This document shows, piece after piece, positions 8,916-19,400 of a stretch of 64,000 nucleotides of DNA. Position numbers and translations under genes: made by a program. The notes below the pieces were generated by a model. It saw only the letters and a list, made by a program, of their open reading frames with translations. It did not search any database and was not told where the DNA came from. Origin of the DNA: an uncultured Opitutia bacterium (GTDB lineage: Bacteria > Verrucomicrobiota > Verrucomicrobiia > Opitutales > Opitutaceae); the NCBI GenBank assembly GCA_903900845.1, contig CAIUOU010000083.1, positions 1-64,000 on the forward strand, in the 5' to 3' direction. The first letter of the stretch is position 1; every line of letters starts with the position of its first letter.

Positions 8916-11813
8916 ATGCAAAACACCCGCCCGTATTCCGTGGGCGTGATCCAGGCCACCCGGTCCTGCTTCCACGCCCTTCTTCATCGCGGCGCCGCGG
9001 CGCTCGTCGCCCTCGCGCTGCTCGCGATCCTGCCGGCGCCGGCTTCGGCGCAGAGCAACACCGCCGGCGCCCTCGTCGGCAAAGCCAAGGCCGGCTCTCT
9101 CGTGACGGCCGAACAGGTCGGCACCGGAGCCAAGCGCTCGGTGGCCGCGGAAGCCGACGGCACGTTCCGCATCGGCGCTCTGCCGACCGGCACCTACAAG
9201 GTCACGTACACCGACGCTTCCGGGAAATCCCGCACCGAGTCGGCCGACGTGAGCCTCGGCACGAGCACCGAAGTGGGTGGCGACGTGGTGCGCATCGACA
9301 AGTACGTGGTCTCCGCCGGCTCCATCAACCCCGTCGACTTCCGCAGCACCGAGGCCGTGACGGTGCTGAATGAGAAGCAGATCGCGTTGCTGCCGGTCGC
9401 GCGCGATCCGCAGGCGATCGCCCTGCTCGCCCCCGGCACCGCCCAGGGCGTGAGCGCGTTCGGCAATCTCGTTTCCTTCGGCGGCGCCTCCGTGGCCGAG
9501 AACGCCTACTTCGTGAACGGGTTCAACATCAGTAATTTCCGCAACGGGCTGGACCCCGCTTCGGTCCCCTTCGAGCTCTACAACGACTTCGAGATCAAGA
9601 CCGGCGCCTATTCCGCGGAGTTCGGCCGCTCAACCGGCGGCGTGATCAACACGACCACCAAAAGCGGCTCCAACGAGTACAAGGCCGGGGCGAACTTCTA
9701 CTACTCACCCGACGCCGGCCGGTGGAACTCGCCCGACGTCTGGTACGTGAACGACGCCGGCGCGAGCACCCCTTACATCTACAACAAGCGCGACTACGCC
9801 GAGTCGTGGCAGGCCAACGCCTACGCGAGCGGCCCGCTCTGGAAGAACCGGGTGTTCTTCTACGGCCTCTACCAGCTGCGCGACGCGACGCGCGAGGATG
9901 TCACCACCGAGGGCACGCGTTTCTCCCGCTCCTACTCCAGCGACCCGTTCTGGGGCGCCAAGATCGACATCCTGCCCTTCGACGGCCACCGCCTCGAGTA
10001 CACCGGCTTCCGAGACGAGCGCCGCAGCACCGGCGAGAGCATGAACTACACGATGGCCACCGGCGCCATCAGCGGCACGCCCTCGATCTCCTACGCCGAC
10101 CGCGGCGGCACGACCCACATCGGCCGCTACACCGGCATCTTCTTCGAGAAGCTCACGCTCTCCGCGATGTACGGCACGAGCACCCAGAACCGCACCAGCT
10201 CGGGCACCGATGACGCCGTGCCCTTCATCTACGACGGCCGTTCCGGCAGCCTCGTTTACGTGCAAGGCAACCCCAACCTCACGGTTTCCACCGCAAGCGA
10301 CGAGCGTAAGGCCATGCGCTTCGACGCCGAGTTCCCCTTCACCTTCCTCGGCTCCCACCGCATCCGGGCCGGCATCGACGGCGAGGACAACCTCTCCAAG
10401 GACAACACCAAGTACTCCGGGGATCTCTACTACCGCTACTACGCGATCCCGGCCAGCCGCACCATCAACGGCGCCCCCGTGCCCGCCGGCGCCACCGCCG
10501 CGGTGCGCACCCGCATCTACCGCAACGGCGGCTCCTTCCAGGTGAAATCCAACGCGTGGTACGCCGAGGACAACTGGACCACCATGGGCAACCGCCTGGT
10601 CATGCGCCTCGGCCTCCGCGGCGAGTCGTTCGAGAACCTCGACGCCCAGGACAAGGTCTTCATCAAGGTCACCAACCAGCTCGCCCCGCGCCTCGGCGCC
10701 TCCTTCGACCTCGGCGGCGACCAGAAGACCAAGCTCTTCGCGAACTGGGGCCGCTACCATCTGCCCGTCGCCTCCAACACCAACGTGCGCCTGGCCGGCG
10801 GCGAGTTCTTCACCGAGAAGTACAACGTCCTCACCTCCGCCGACGCCGGCGGCAAGAACCCCGTCCTCGGCGCCCAGATCGGCAACCTGACCACCTACTC
10901 CGACGGTTCGGTCAAAGACCGCCGCGAGATCGTCGACATGGAAGTCCGCCCGATGTACCAGGACGAGATCGCGCTCGGCATGCAGCGCGCGATGAGCAAG
11001 AACCTCTCGGTCGGTGCCCGCTATGTGAACCGCATGCTGGAAGGCACGGCGATGGACGACCTGATCGTCGACCACGCGCTCACCGCCTGGGCCAAGACCA
11101 ACGGCTTCCCGCGGTTCGACGCCAGCGGCGTGCACGCCTACGTGCTCGCCAATCCCGGCCAGCCGATCCGCATGTACTGGGACTTCAACGGCAACGGCAC
11201 CCTCGACTCCAACGAGCAGGCGCTGCTGACGCCGCAGCAACTGCAGTACCCGTCGGCCGTCCGCAAATACCACGCCGTCGAGCTCTTCGCCGAGCGCATG
11301 TGGGATGGCAAGTGGTCGGGCCAGATCTCGTACACCTGGGCCCATTCCTACGGCAATTACGAGGGCTGGGTACTCTCGGACAACGGCCAGGCCGACGCCG
11401 GCATCACGCAGATGTTCGATTCGCCGCTCCTCACCCGGAACACCTACGGGAACCTGCCGAACGACCGCCGGCACCAGATCAAGGCCTTCGGCGCCGTGGC
11501 CCTCACCAGGGACCTCACCCTCGGGCTCAACCAGTATGTCTCCTCCGGCCGCCCCAAGAACCGGATCGGCACCGCGATCGACGCCATCGCCGGCAACTAC
11601 GGCTCCGCCTACCTGCTCGAGCCCCGCGGCTCGCTCGGCACCACCGACTCCATCTGGCGGACGGACGTGGCCCTCACCTACCGCCCGAAGTGGTGGTCGA
11701 AGGCCCGTAGCCTCACATTCCAGCTCGATGTCTTCAACCTGTTCAACCGCCGCGGCGTGACCGAGGTGTTTGAGAACGCGGAGAACGCCGCCGGCGGCAT
11801 CGAGCGCAAGTAA
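8916..11813 (+). CDS. TonB-dependent receptor, Oar-like, with CarboxypepD_reg-like domain; appears C-terminally truncated
   Basis: ATG 8916. Signal peptide, plug LLAPGTAQGVSAFGNLVSFGGASVAENAYFVNGFNISNFRNG, SAEFGRSTGGVINTTTKSGSNEYK, beta-barrel ...FQLDVFNLFNRRGVTEVFENAENAAGGIERK then TAA. The tail GLPTSWQPSRSTRLAVGIEF* follows in the same frame. Confidence 0.9.
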   Translation: MQNTRPYSVGVIQATRSCFHALLHRGAAALVALALLAILPAPASAQSNTAGALVGKAKAGSLVTAEQVGTGAKRSVAAEADGTFRIGALPTGTYKVTYTDASGKSRTESADVSLGTSTEVGGDVVRIDKYVVSAGSINPVDFRSTEAVTVLNEKQIALLPVARDPQAIALLAPGTAQGVSAFGNLVSFGGASVAENAYFVNGFNISNFRNGLDPASVPFELYNDFEIKTGAYSAEFGRSTGGVINTTTKSGSNEYKAGANFYYSPDAGRWNSPDVWYVNDAGASTPYIYNKRDYAESWQANAYASGPLWKNRVFFYGLYQLRDATREDVTTEGTRFSRSYSSDPFWGAKIDILPFDGHRLEYTGFRDERRSTGESMNYTMATGAISGTPSISYADRGGTTHIGRYTGIFFEKLTLSAMYGTSTQNRTSSGTDDAVPFIYDGRSGSLVYVQGNPNLTVSTASDERKAMRFDAEFPFTFLGSHRIRAGIDGEDNLSKDNTKYSGDLYYRYYAIPASRTINGAPVPAGATAAVRTRIYRNGGSFQVKSNAWYAEDNWTTMGNRLVMRLGLRGESFENLDAQDKVFIKVTNQLAPRLGASFDLGGDQKTKLFANWGRYHLPVASNTNVRLAGGEFFTEKYNVLTSADAGGKNPVLGAQIGNLTTYSDGSVKDRREIVDMEVRPMYQDEIALGMQRAMSKNLSVGARYVNRMLEGTAMDDLIVDHALTAWAKTNGFPRFDASGVHAYVLANPGQPIRMYWDFNGNGTLDSNEQALLTPQQLQYPSAVRKYHAVELFAERMWDGKWSGQISYTWAHSYGNYEGWVLSDNGQADAGITQMFDSPLLTRNTYGNLPNDRRHQIKAFGAVALTRDLTLGLNQYVSSGRPKNRIGTAIDAIAGNYGSAYLLEPRGSLGTTDSIWRTDVALTYRPKWWSKARSLTFQLDVFNLFNRRGVTEVFENAENAAGGIERK

Positions 11814-11876
11814 GGCCTGCCCACCTCCTGGCAGCCGTCGCGCTCCACGCGCCTCGCGGTCGGGATCGAGTTCTGA
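11814..11876 (+). pseudogene. In-frame residual C-terminal beta-strand of the preceding TonB-dependent receptor, separated by one TAA codon
   Basis: Codon-by-codon reading after TAA (11811-11813): GGC CTG CCC ACC TCC TGG CAG CCG TCG CGC TCC ACG CGC CTC GCG GTC GGG ATC GAG TTC TGA = GLPTSWQPSRSTRLAVGIEF*. Confidence 0.8.
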
Positions 11877-11901
11877 TCCCGGCCCCGGAGCCCCGGTATC
11901 C

Positions 11902-11932
11902 GACCCCCGCCTCACCGCGGGGGTCTTTTTTT
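11902..11932 (+). terminator. Rho-independent terminator
   Basis: GACCCCCGC-CTCACC-GCGGGGGTC-TTTTTTT: perfect 9-bp GC-rich stem followed by T7, 25 bp after the TGA that closes the extended TBDR reading frame. Confidence 0.9.
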
Positions 11933-12048
11933 GCCGCGGCGCGGAGCCCACTACGGCCACGAGGAGAAACGCTTGCGCGCTCCTCCTCGCGAAAACACAA
12001 AACTCCCCGCCGCGAGAAGGGGCTGATCCCGTCCGCGGCCACCCCACC

Positions 12049-15000
12049 ATGAGCCACCCCGTCCGCCGGTCCGCCGGCCTCCTGCGCCTTTTCGTTGCCA
12101 CGTTTCTCGCCGGCGCGGCGATCCTGGTTTCCGCGAAAGCCCAGCCCGCCGCCGACGGCATCATCACCGGCCGCGTGCTCGGCGAGACGAGCGGTCAGTA
12201 CCTCAACAACGCCCGCCTCGCGGTGCGCGGCACCGGCCTCGTGGCCTTCACCGACGAAACGGGCTCTTTCCGCCTCGATGGCGTGCCGCGCGACGCCGTC
12301 ACACTCGACGTCTTTTACACGGGCACCGAGCCCGCGCAGATGATGGTCGACCTGCGCGCCAGCCGCACCGCCGAACGGGAGATCCGCCTCGCCGGCGCGG
12401 GACGCGCCGCCGGCGACCGTGGTGTCGTGAAGCTCGAGTCGCTCGTCATTTCCGCCTCGCGCGAGATGGACGGCGCGGCGCTCGCGATCAACGAGCAGCG
12501 CTTCGCGGCAAACATCGTCAACGTGGTGGCGGCCGACGAATTCGGCATCGTGCCCGACGGCAACATCGGCGAGTTCCTGAAGATGCTGCCGGGGATCACG
12601 ATGGATTACCGCGGCGGCGATCCGCGCGAAATCTCGATGAACGGCGTCCCTTCGGCCTACGTGCCGGTGACGATCGGCGGCTTCAGCCTGGCGACCTCGG
12701 AAGTCTCGGGCACGGGCCGCAACGTCGAGCTGAACGCGGTCTCGATCAACAACATGTCCCGCGTGGAGGCGGTGCATTCACCCACCCCGGAGTCACCCGG
12801 CTCCGCGCTGGCCGGCTCGGTGAACATGGTGCCGCGCAGCGCGTTCGAGCGGGCGCGGCCGCAGTTCAACGGCAGCGTGTACCTCGCGATGCGCGACAGC
12901 ACGAGGGAGCTCCACCGCACGCCGGGCCCGCAGAAGGATCCGACCCACAAGGTGCGACCGGGCTTCGAGTTCTCCTGGGTGGTACCGGTCAACAAACGCT
13001 TCGGCTTCACCGTCTCCGGCGGCGCCTCGACGCTGTACACCGAGGGGCCCCTGCTCACCAACACCTGGCGGGGCGCCGGCGCGGCCACCAACGGCGGCAC
13101 GCTGCCCGACACCACCCCCGACAAGCCGTACCTCAGCGACTTCCTCGTCCGCACCGAGTCGAAGATCGCCGACCGCTCCTCCTTCGCCACCACGCTCGAC
13201 TACCGCCTCGGCGCCGCGAGCCGCCTCTCGTTCTCATTCCAGCACGGCACGTTCCACACCAACTTCAACCAGCGCTCCCTCACCTTCACCGTGAACCGCG
13301 TGCTGCCGGGTGATTTCTCGCCGACCTTCACCCGCGGCTTTGCCGGCGCCGGCGAGGTGCGGATCTCCAACGGCGGCAACCACCGTTACAGCCGCACCAC
13401 CATGCCGACGCTGTCGTTCCGTCACGACGGGCCAGTGTGGCGCGCGGAGGCCGGCCTCGGCGTGTCTGAGGCGCAGAACCGCTTCCGCAACATCGACCAG
13501 GACCGCTTCGCCTCGACCCTCGCCCGCCGCACGGGCGTGACGGTCTCCTTCGCCGACATCTTCTACCTGCGCCCGAACCGCATCACCGTGACCGACGGCG
13601 CGACCGGCGCGCCGGTGAACCCCTACGACATCAACACCTACGCGCTCAGCACTGCCGGGGCCTCGCCGCAGACCTCGCGCAACGTGCAGCAGACGGCCTT
13701 CGCCAACCTCCGCCGCTCGTTCGGAGGCGCGCTGCCGCTCACGCTCAAGGCGGGTCTCGATGTGCGCCGCTCCCGCAGCGACAACCGCACCGTCAACTAC
13801 TCGTACAATTTCGTCGGCCCCGACGGCCGCGCGAGCACCACTCCGGTCGGGAGCGACGACGGCGCGGGCGCCGTTTACGACCCCCATTTTTCCCAGCGCG
13901 CCGGCTTGTTCGGCATCCCGCGCGTGCAGTGGGTGAGCAACGAGGCGGTGCTGGACCTGTTCCGGGCCCGTCCGGCTCACTTCACCGGCGACGACAACAC
14001 CGTCTACCGCTCGGGCATCAACAACTCGAAGCTCTCGCGGGAGACGATCTCCGCCGCCTATCTTCGCGGCGACCTCGCGTTCCTCGACCGCCGCCTGAAG
14101 CTCACCGGCGGTGTCCGCGCCGAGCAGACCAACATCGAGGCCCGCGGCCCGCTGAACGATCCCACCCGTAATTACCAGCGCGACACCTCGGGCCGGGTCA
14201 TCCTCGGCGCCAACGGCCGCCCCGCGCCGATCACTTCGGACCCGCTCGGCATCGCGCGGCTCACCCTCATCGACCGTGGGGCCCGGGTGCAGAAGGAGTA
14301 CCTGCGCTGGTTCCCCAGCATCAACGCGAGCTACGAGCTCCGCGAGAACCTGATCGCGCGCGCGTCGTGGTACACCTCGGTCGGCCGGCCCAATTTCAAC
14401 CAGTACTCGGGCGGCATCACCCTTCCCGATCTCGAGGCGCCGCCGAGCGTCTCGAACCGCATCTCGGTCAACAACGCCGGCATCAAGGCATGGAGCGCGC
14501 GCACCACGAAGGTCAGCCTCGAGCGGTATTTCGAGCGCGTCGGCCTCCTTTCCGTGGGCGCGTTCCGCCGCGACTTCGCGAACTTCTTCGGCACGACGAC
14601 CTTCGACGCCACACCGGAGTTCCTGTCGCTGTACGGGCTCGACCCGGTGCTCTACGACGCGTTCGAGGTCTCGACGCAGTACAATCTCACCTCCCGCGTG
14701 CGCGCCGAGGGTTTCGACGTGAACTACCGCCAGGCCCTCACGTTCCTGCCGCGCTGGGCGCGGGGGGTGCAGGTCTTCGCCAACGGCAGTTCGCAACGCA
14801 TGATCGGGACGGGCTCGGGCAACTTCACGGGATACTACCCCAAGAGCGGCAACTGGGGCGTGAGCGTGAGCCGCGAGACCTGGAACGCGCGCCTCAACTG
14901 GAACTACCTCGGTCGCCAGCGCCGCGGCGCCGTGAGCGGCCGCAGCATCGAGCCCGGCACCTTCACCTGGGGCCAGAAGCGCTCGTACATCGACCTCACC

Positions 15001-15171
15001 GGCGAGTACTCCGTCCGCCGCAACTTCTCCGTGTTCGCCAATCTCCGGAACGTGAACGACCCGACCGACGACGTGGAGATCACCGGGCCCAACACCCCGA
15101 CCGAGGCCCAGTTCCGCCAGCGCGCGGAGTTCGGCTCCCTCTGGACCTTCGGGATCAAGGGCACGTTCTGA
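12049..15171 (+). CDS. TonB-dependent receptor with N-terminal carboxypeptidase-regulatory-like domain
   Basis: MSHPVRRSAGLLRLFVATFLAGAAILVSAKAQ...IITGRVLGETSGQYLNNARLAVRGTGLVAFTDETGSFRLDGV; GEFLKMLPGITMDYRGGDPREISMNG; C-terminus SLWTFGIKGTF. Confidence 0.93.
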   Translation: MSHPVRRSAGLLRLFVATFLAGAAILVSAKAQPAADGIITGRVLGETSGQYLNNARLAVRGTGLVAFTDETGSFRLDGVPRDAVTLDVFYTGTEPAQMMVDLRASRTAEREIRLAGAGRAAGDRGVVKLESLVISASREMDGAALAINEQRFAANIVNVVAADEFGIVPDGNIGEFLKMLPGITMDYRGGDPREISMNGVPSAYVPVTIGGFSLATSEVSGTGRNVELNAVSINNMSRVEAVHSPTPESPGSALAGSVNMVPRSAFERARPQFNGSVYLAMRDSTRELHRTPGPQKDPTHKVRPGFEFSWVVPVNKRFGFTVSGGASTLYTEGPLLTNTWRGAGAATNGGTLPDTTPDKPYLSDFLVRTESKIADRSSFATTLDYRLGAASRLSFSFQHGTFHTNFNQRSLTFTVNRVLPGDFSPTFTRGFAGAGEVRISNGGNHRYSRTTMPTLSFRHDGPVWRAEAGLGVSEAQNRFRNIDQDRFASTLARRTGVTVSFADIFYLRPNRITVTDGATGAPVNPYDINTYALSTAGASPQTSRNVQQTAFANLRRSFGGALPLTLKAGLDVRRSRSDNRTVNYSYNFVGPDGRASTTPVGSDDGAGAVYDPHFSQRAGLFGIPRVQWVSNEAVLDLFRARPAHFTGDDNTVYRSGINNSKLSRETISAAYLRGDLAFLDRRLKLTGGVRAEQTNIEARGPLNDPTRNYQRDTSGRVILGANGRPAPITSDPLGIARLTLIDRGARVQKEYLRWFPSINASYELRENLIARASWYTSVGRPNFNQYSGGITLPDLEAPPSVSNRISVNNAGIKAWSARTTKVSLERYFERVGLLSVGAFRRDFANFFGTTTFDATPEFLSLYGLDPVLYDAFEVSTQYNLTSRVRAEGFDVNYRQALTFLPRWARGVQVFANGSSQRMIGTGSGNFTGYYPKSGNWGVSVSRETWNARLNWNYLGRQRRGAVSGRSIEPGTFTWGQKRSYIDLTGEYSVRRNFSVFANLRNVNDPTDDVEITGPNTPTEAQFRQRAEFGSLWTFGIKGTF

Positions 15172-15267
15172 GCCGGGACGGCGCCGGGAAAGGGCAACCA
15201 CGGATGGACACGGATAAACACGGAGGCGGAGCCGGGCCCGATCCGGGAATCAGGGACAGCCCCTTCG

Positions 15268-15448
15268 TTTATCCGCGCCATCCGCGAAATCCGCGGTGAA
15301 AAGTCCGGGGACTTCAGAACCGACTTCGGCCGTCCAGCCCACGACATGGTCCGGGGTCGGCGACCCCGGCTACACCAAGCCCGGCTTGTCCGTGTCCATC
15401 TGTGTTTATCCGTGGTTGAACCCTCGTGAAGCTGTTCGGCAACGCCTT
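15268..15448. repeat. Modular intergenic repeat element, locus 2 (opposite orientation to locus 1)
   Basis: tttatccgcgccatccgcgaaatccgcggtgaaaa / acttcggccgtc / gtccggggtcggcgaccccggctaca / tccgtgtccatctgtgtttatccgtggttgaaccctcgtgaag. Confidence 0.75.
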
Positions 15449-15625
15449 AAGATGCCATGGACGGTTAGCCCGAACGACACCTCGGTTGCGGCGGATCCGC
15501 GCTGTGCTCATTGGTGTGCGTCCGCCGTTACCCTCGCGCGGAGCGGTGCGAAGGCGCCTCAGGACTCAAAGGCTGGTGACGGCAAACGACGCTTCGGTTT
15601 CGGCGGCGTCGCGCTGGGCCCATCC

Positions 15626-16441
15626 GTGGTCGGCCTTCGCCTCCTCGCCGTCGCGCTTTTCATTTCCGCCGGCGTCACGCTTTCGTGCGGCGGTGAGGCA
15701 CGGCCGGAGAAGAAGCTCCCGCTGCCGGGCGAGGCGTGGCGGATCGACGGCCACACCGCGTTCCTCATCCCCGCCGCGGAGCCGCCGCCCGCAGGCCGGC
15801 CGAAGCCGTGGGTCTGGTACGCGCCGACGCTGCCTCCCTACCCGGGCGAAGCGGAACGCTGGATGTTTGACCGCTTCACCCGCGCCGGCGTCGCCATCGC
15901 CGGCATCGACGTCGGGGAATCCTACGGCAGCCCCTCGGGTCGCGCCGGTTTCTCGGCCCTTTATGCCGAGCTCACCAACCACCGCGGCTACTCCTCGCAG
16001 CCGGTGCTGCTCGGTCGCAGCCGCGGTGGACTCCAGTTGATCAACTGGGCGGCCGATCATCCCGCGCAGGTCGCGGCCTTCGCCGGCATCTACCCGGTGT
16101 GCAACCTCGCCAGCTACCCGGGCCTCGCGAAGGCCGCCCCCGCCTACGGGCTGACGTTGGAAAAACTCACGGCCGGGCTCAGCCTTCACAATCCCATCGA
16201 CCGTCTCGCTCCACTCGCCGCGGCCCGCATCCCGCTCTTCGCGATCCACGGCGACGTTGATCGGCTCGTGCCCCTCGAGGCCAACTCCGGCTTGCTGCGC
16301 GAGCGCTACACCGCCCTCGGCGGAACGATGAAGCTGGTCGTCCCGCCGGGACAGGGCCACTCGATGTGGACCGGCTTCTTTCAAAGCGAGGAACTCGTCG
16401 CCTTTGTCCTGCACCACGCCTTTCCCTCCCCAACCCCATGA
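15626..16441 (+). CDS. Alpha/beta-hydrolase, secreted
   Basis: GRSRGG nucleophile elbow, HGDVDRLVP acid region, GQGHS histidine. Hydrophobic leader VVGLRLLAVALFISAGVTLSCGG. GTG 15626 start is inferred (open frame begins 15296). Stop overlaps the next ATG (ATGA). Confidence 0.75.
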   Translation: MVGLRLLAVALFISAGVTLSCGGEARPEKKLPLPGEAWRIDGHTAFLIPAAEPPPAGRPKPWVWYAPTLPPYPGEAERWMFDRFTRAGVAIAGIDVGESYGSPSGRAGFSALYAELTNHRGYSSQPVLLGRSRGGLQLINWAADHPAQVAAFAGIYPVCNLASYPGLAKAAPAYGLTLEKLTAGLSLHNPIDRLAPLAAARIPLFAIHGDVDRLVPLEANSGLLRERYTALGGTMKLVVPPGQGHSMWTGFFQSEELVAFVLHHAFPSPTP

Positions 16442-19400
16442 CCCCGCTGCTCCGTCTGCTCATCCTTCCGCTTGCCCTCGCCGTCTTCGCACCGGTCCAT
16501 CGCGCCGCCGAAACACCCGCCGCAGTGTCCGGCCGCGTGCAGAACGCCGTCACCGGCCAGTACCTGCCCAACGCCCGCGTCACCCTCCGCGGCACCGACC
16601 GCGTCGCATTCACCGACGACGCCGGCATCTTCCGGCTCACCGGCTTGGCCCCCGGCGCGGTGACGCTCGAGGTCTTCTACACGGGACTCGATCCGCAGGA
16701 ACTGAAACTGGACCTCGCGCCCGGCTCGACCGTGACCCGCGAGGTCGCGCTGACGAACGTCGCCCGTTACGGCCGCGACACCGCCGCGGTGCGGCTCGAC
16801 TCGTTCGTGGTCGCCACGTCGCGCGACACCGAGGGCGAGGCGCTCGCGACCAACGAGCAGCGCTTCGCGCCCAACCTCAAGGCGGTGATCTCGACCGACT
16901 CCTTCGGCGACATGGCCGAGGGCAACGTCGGCGAGTTCCTCAAGTTCCTGCCGGGCATCACGGGCGATCACGATGACGCGCAGATCAACACCGTCTCCCT
17001 GCGCGGGTTTTCCACGAACCTCACCACCGTGCTCGCCGACGGCGCGCAGCTCGCCAACGCCAACTTCAACGGCAACTCGCGCACCTTCCAGTTCTCGCAG
17101 CTCGCGATCAACAACGTCTCCCGCATCGAGGTTGCGAAGGTCCCCACCCCCGCGACCCCCGCCGACTCGGTCTCGGGCTCGATCAACATGGTGAGCAAGA
17201 GTGCGTTCGAGCGCAGCCGCGCCGAGTTCCGCTACCGCCTCTATGCGGCGGGCAACGGCGACTACCCCACGCTTTCGCCCCAGCCGCACTCCTACGAGCG
17301 TCGCCAGCGCAAGGTGATGCCCGGGATCGATTTCGACGCCACGCTTCCCGTGAGCCGCGACTTCGGCGTCGTCGTCACCGGCAGCCGCTCGCTGTCCGCC
17401 GGCGAGGAGGACCACTCCACGCTCACCTACAACGCCGCCGGCACCTCCACCGGCGCCTCGGCATCGCGGCCCTACCTCCAGCAATACGGGGTCAACGACG
17501 GTTCGAAGGACATCACCCGCAACTCGCTCAGCGTGAAGGCCGACTGGCGCCCCACGCCCAACGGGGTGCTCTCCGCCAACGCCATGATCAACCAGTACCA
17601 GGCTTACTGGGGCCACCAGAGCATGGACTTCAACGCCGGCACCAACGGCACGCCGGCCATCGCGGCCAACCTCGGCGGTGTGCCGCTCGCGTTCGGGCCC
17701 GACTTCACCTCCGGCGCCACCGGGCGCGGCGCCGTGACCCTCGGGAGCGGCAACTTCATGACGCGCTACGAGGAGGTGCGGGCCGCCGGCCTGAGGTACC
17801 GTTTCGACAACGGCGCATGGCGCATCGACTCCAGCCTCACGCTTTCCGTATCCTCCAATGCCTTCCGCAGCACCGACGAGGGCAACTTCGCCGGGATGAA
17901 CGTCACCCTCGTGCCGGCGGTGCGGATCGTGATGACGGGCATCACCGACATCCAGCCGGCCTCGATCAAGGCCTTCGACAACAACGGGCGCGAGGTCGAC
18001 CTCTACGACATCGGCAATTATCGGGTGAACAACGCGACGGCGCTGTCGCGTGACGTCTCCGAGGACATGCGCGCCGCCGATCTCAACGTGCGCCGCCGCA
18101 TCGGGTTCCTGCCGTTCCCCGCCTCGGTGCAGGCCGGCGGGCTCATCCGCCGCCAGACGCGCGACAGCCGAAAGGAGAGCGCGACCTATACCCACAACGG
18201 CGTGAATGGGAATCTCGCGGCGGCGCCCTACCGCAACGAGGTCTACACCGGCCGCAATTCGCACTTCGGCCTGCCGGGACTGGTGCCGCCGTGGACGTCG
18301 AAACACCGCGCCTACGCGGCCTGGCGCCAAAACCCCTCGCTCTTCACCACGACCCCGGCGCAAGCGGTCGCGGCCGAGCAATTCCACATCACCAACTCCG
18401 AGTGGATCCAGGAGACCGTGGGAGCGTCTTACGCGCAGACCGAATTCCGGCTCTTCTCCAACCGGCTCAACGTGTTGACCGGCGTGCGCTGGGAACACAC
18501 CCACGACGAGGGCGTCGGCCCCGTCTTCGAGCCCGGCAATGTCTTCGTGCGCCGGGCCGACGGCACCTTCGCCCGCGATGCGCGCGGCCAGCGGATCCGG
18601 CGGCCCGAGGCCGGCGCGGTGGGATCGATGGAGGAACTGCGACTCACCCGCGAGGAGCGCGGTTACCGCGCCGAAAGATCCTACGCCGGCTTCTACCCCA
18701 GCCTGCACCTCACTTGGAACCTCACGGAAAACCTGCAGGCCCGCGCCGCCTACGCCCGCACCTACGGCCGGCCCGACTTCAGCGAGATCATCCCCAACTC
18801 GACCATCAGCGAACGCGACCTGGACGAGACCCAGCTCGGCGATCCCAACGTGATCCGCGGCACGATCGACATCCGCAACACCGGCCTGAAGCCATGGACG
18901 GCCGACAACTACGATTTGTCGCTCGAGTACTACACCGCGCAGGGCGGCATGTTCACCGCCGGCGCCTTCACCAAGGAGATCCGGGATTTCTTCGCCAACG
19001 ACGTGCGCGTCGCGACCGCCGCCGACCTCGAGGCGCTCGGGCTCGAGGCGCAGTACGTCGGCTGGCAACTCTCGACGAAGTATAACTCGGGCGCGGCCCG
19101 GGTGCGCGGGGCGGAATTCAGCGCGCGCCACCCGCTCGGGGTGCTCGGCGCGTGGGGCAAACCGTTCACCGTTTTCTTCAACGCGACCCGCCTCGAGCTC
19201 AGCGGCGACCGGCAGGCTGATTTCTCCGGCTTCATCCCGTGGAACATGAACTGGGGCGTCACCTTCTCCCGCCGCCCGTTCACCCTCAACGCCAAGTGGA
19301 ACCACCGCGGCGAACAGAAGCTCGCTGCGCAGCCGGCGTTCGGCGCCGACGCCTTCAATTACACCGCCGCCCGCACCACGCTGGACCTCGGCGCCGACGT

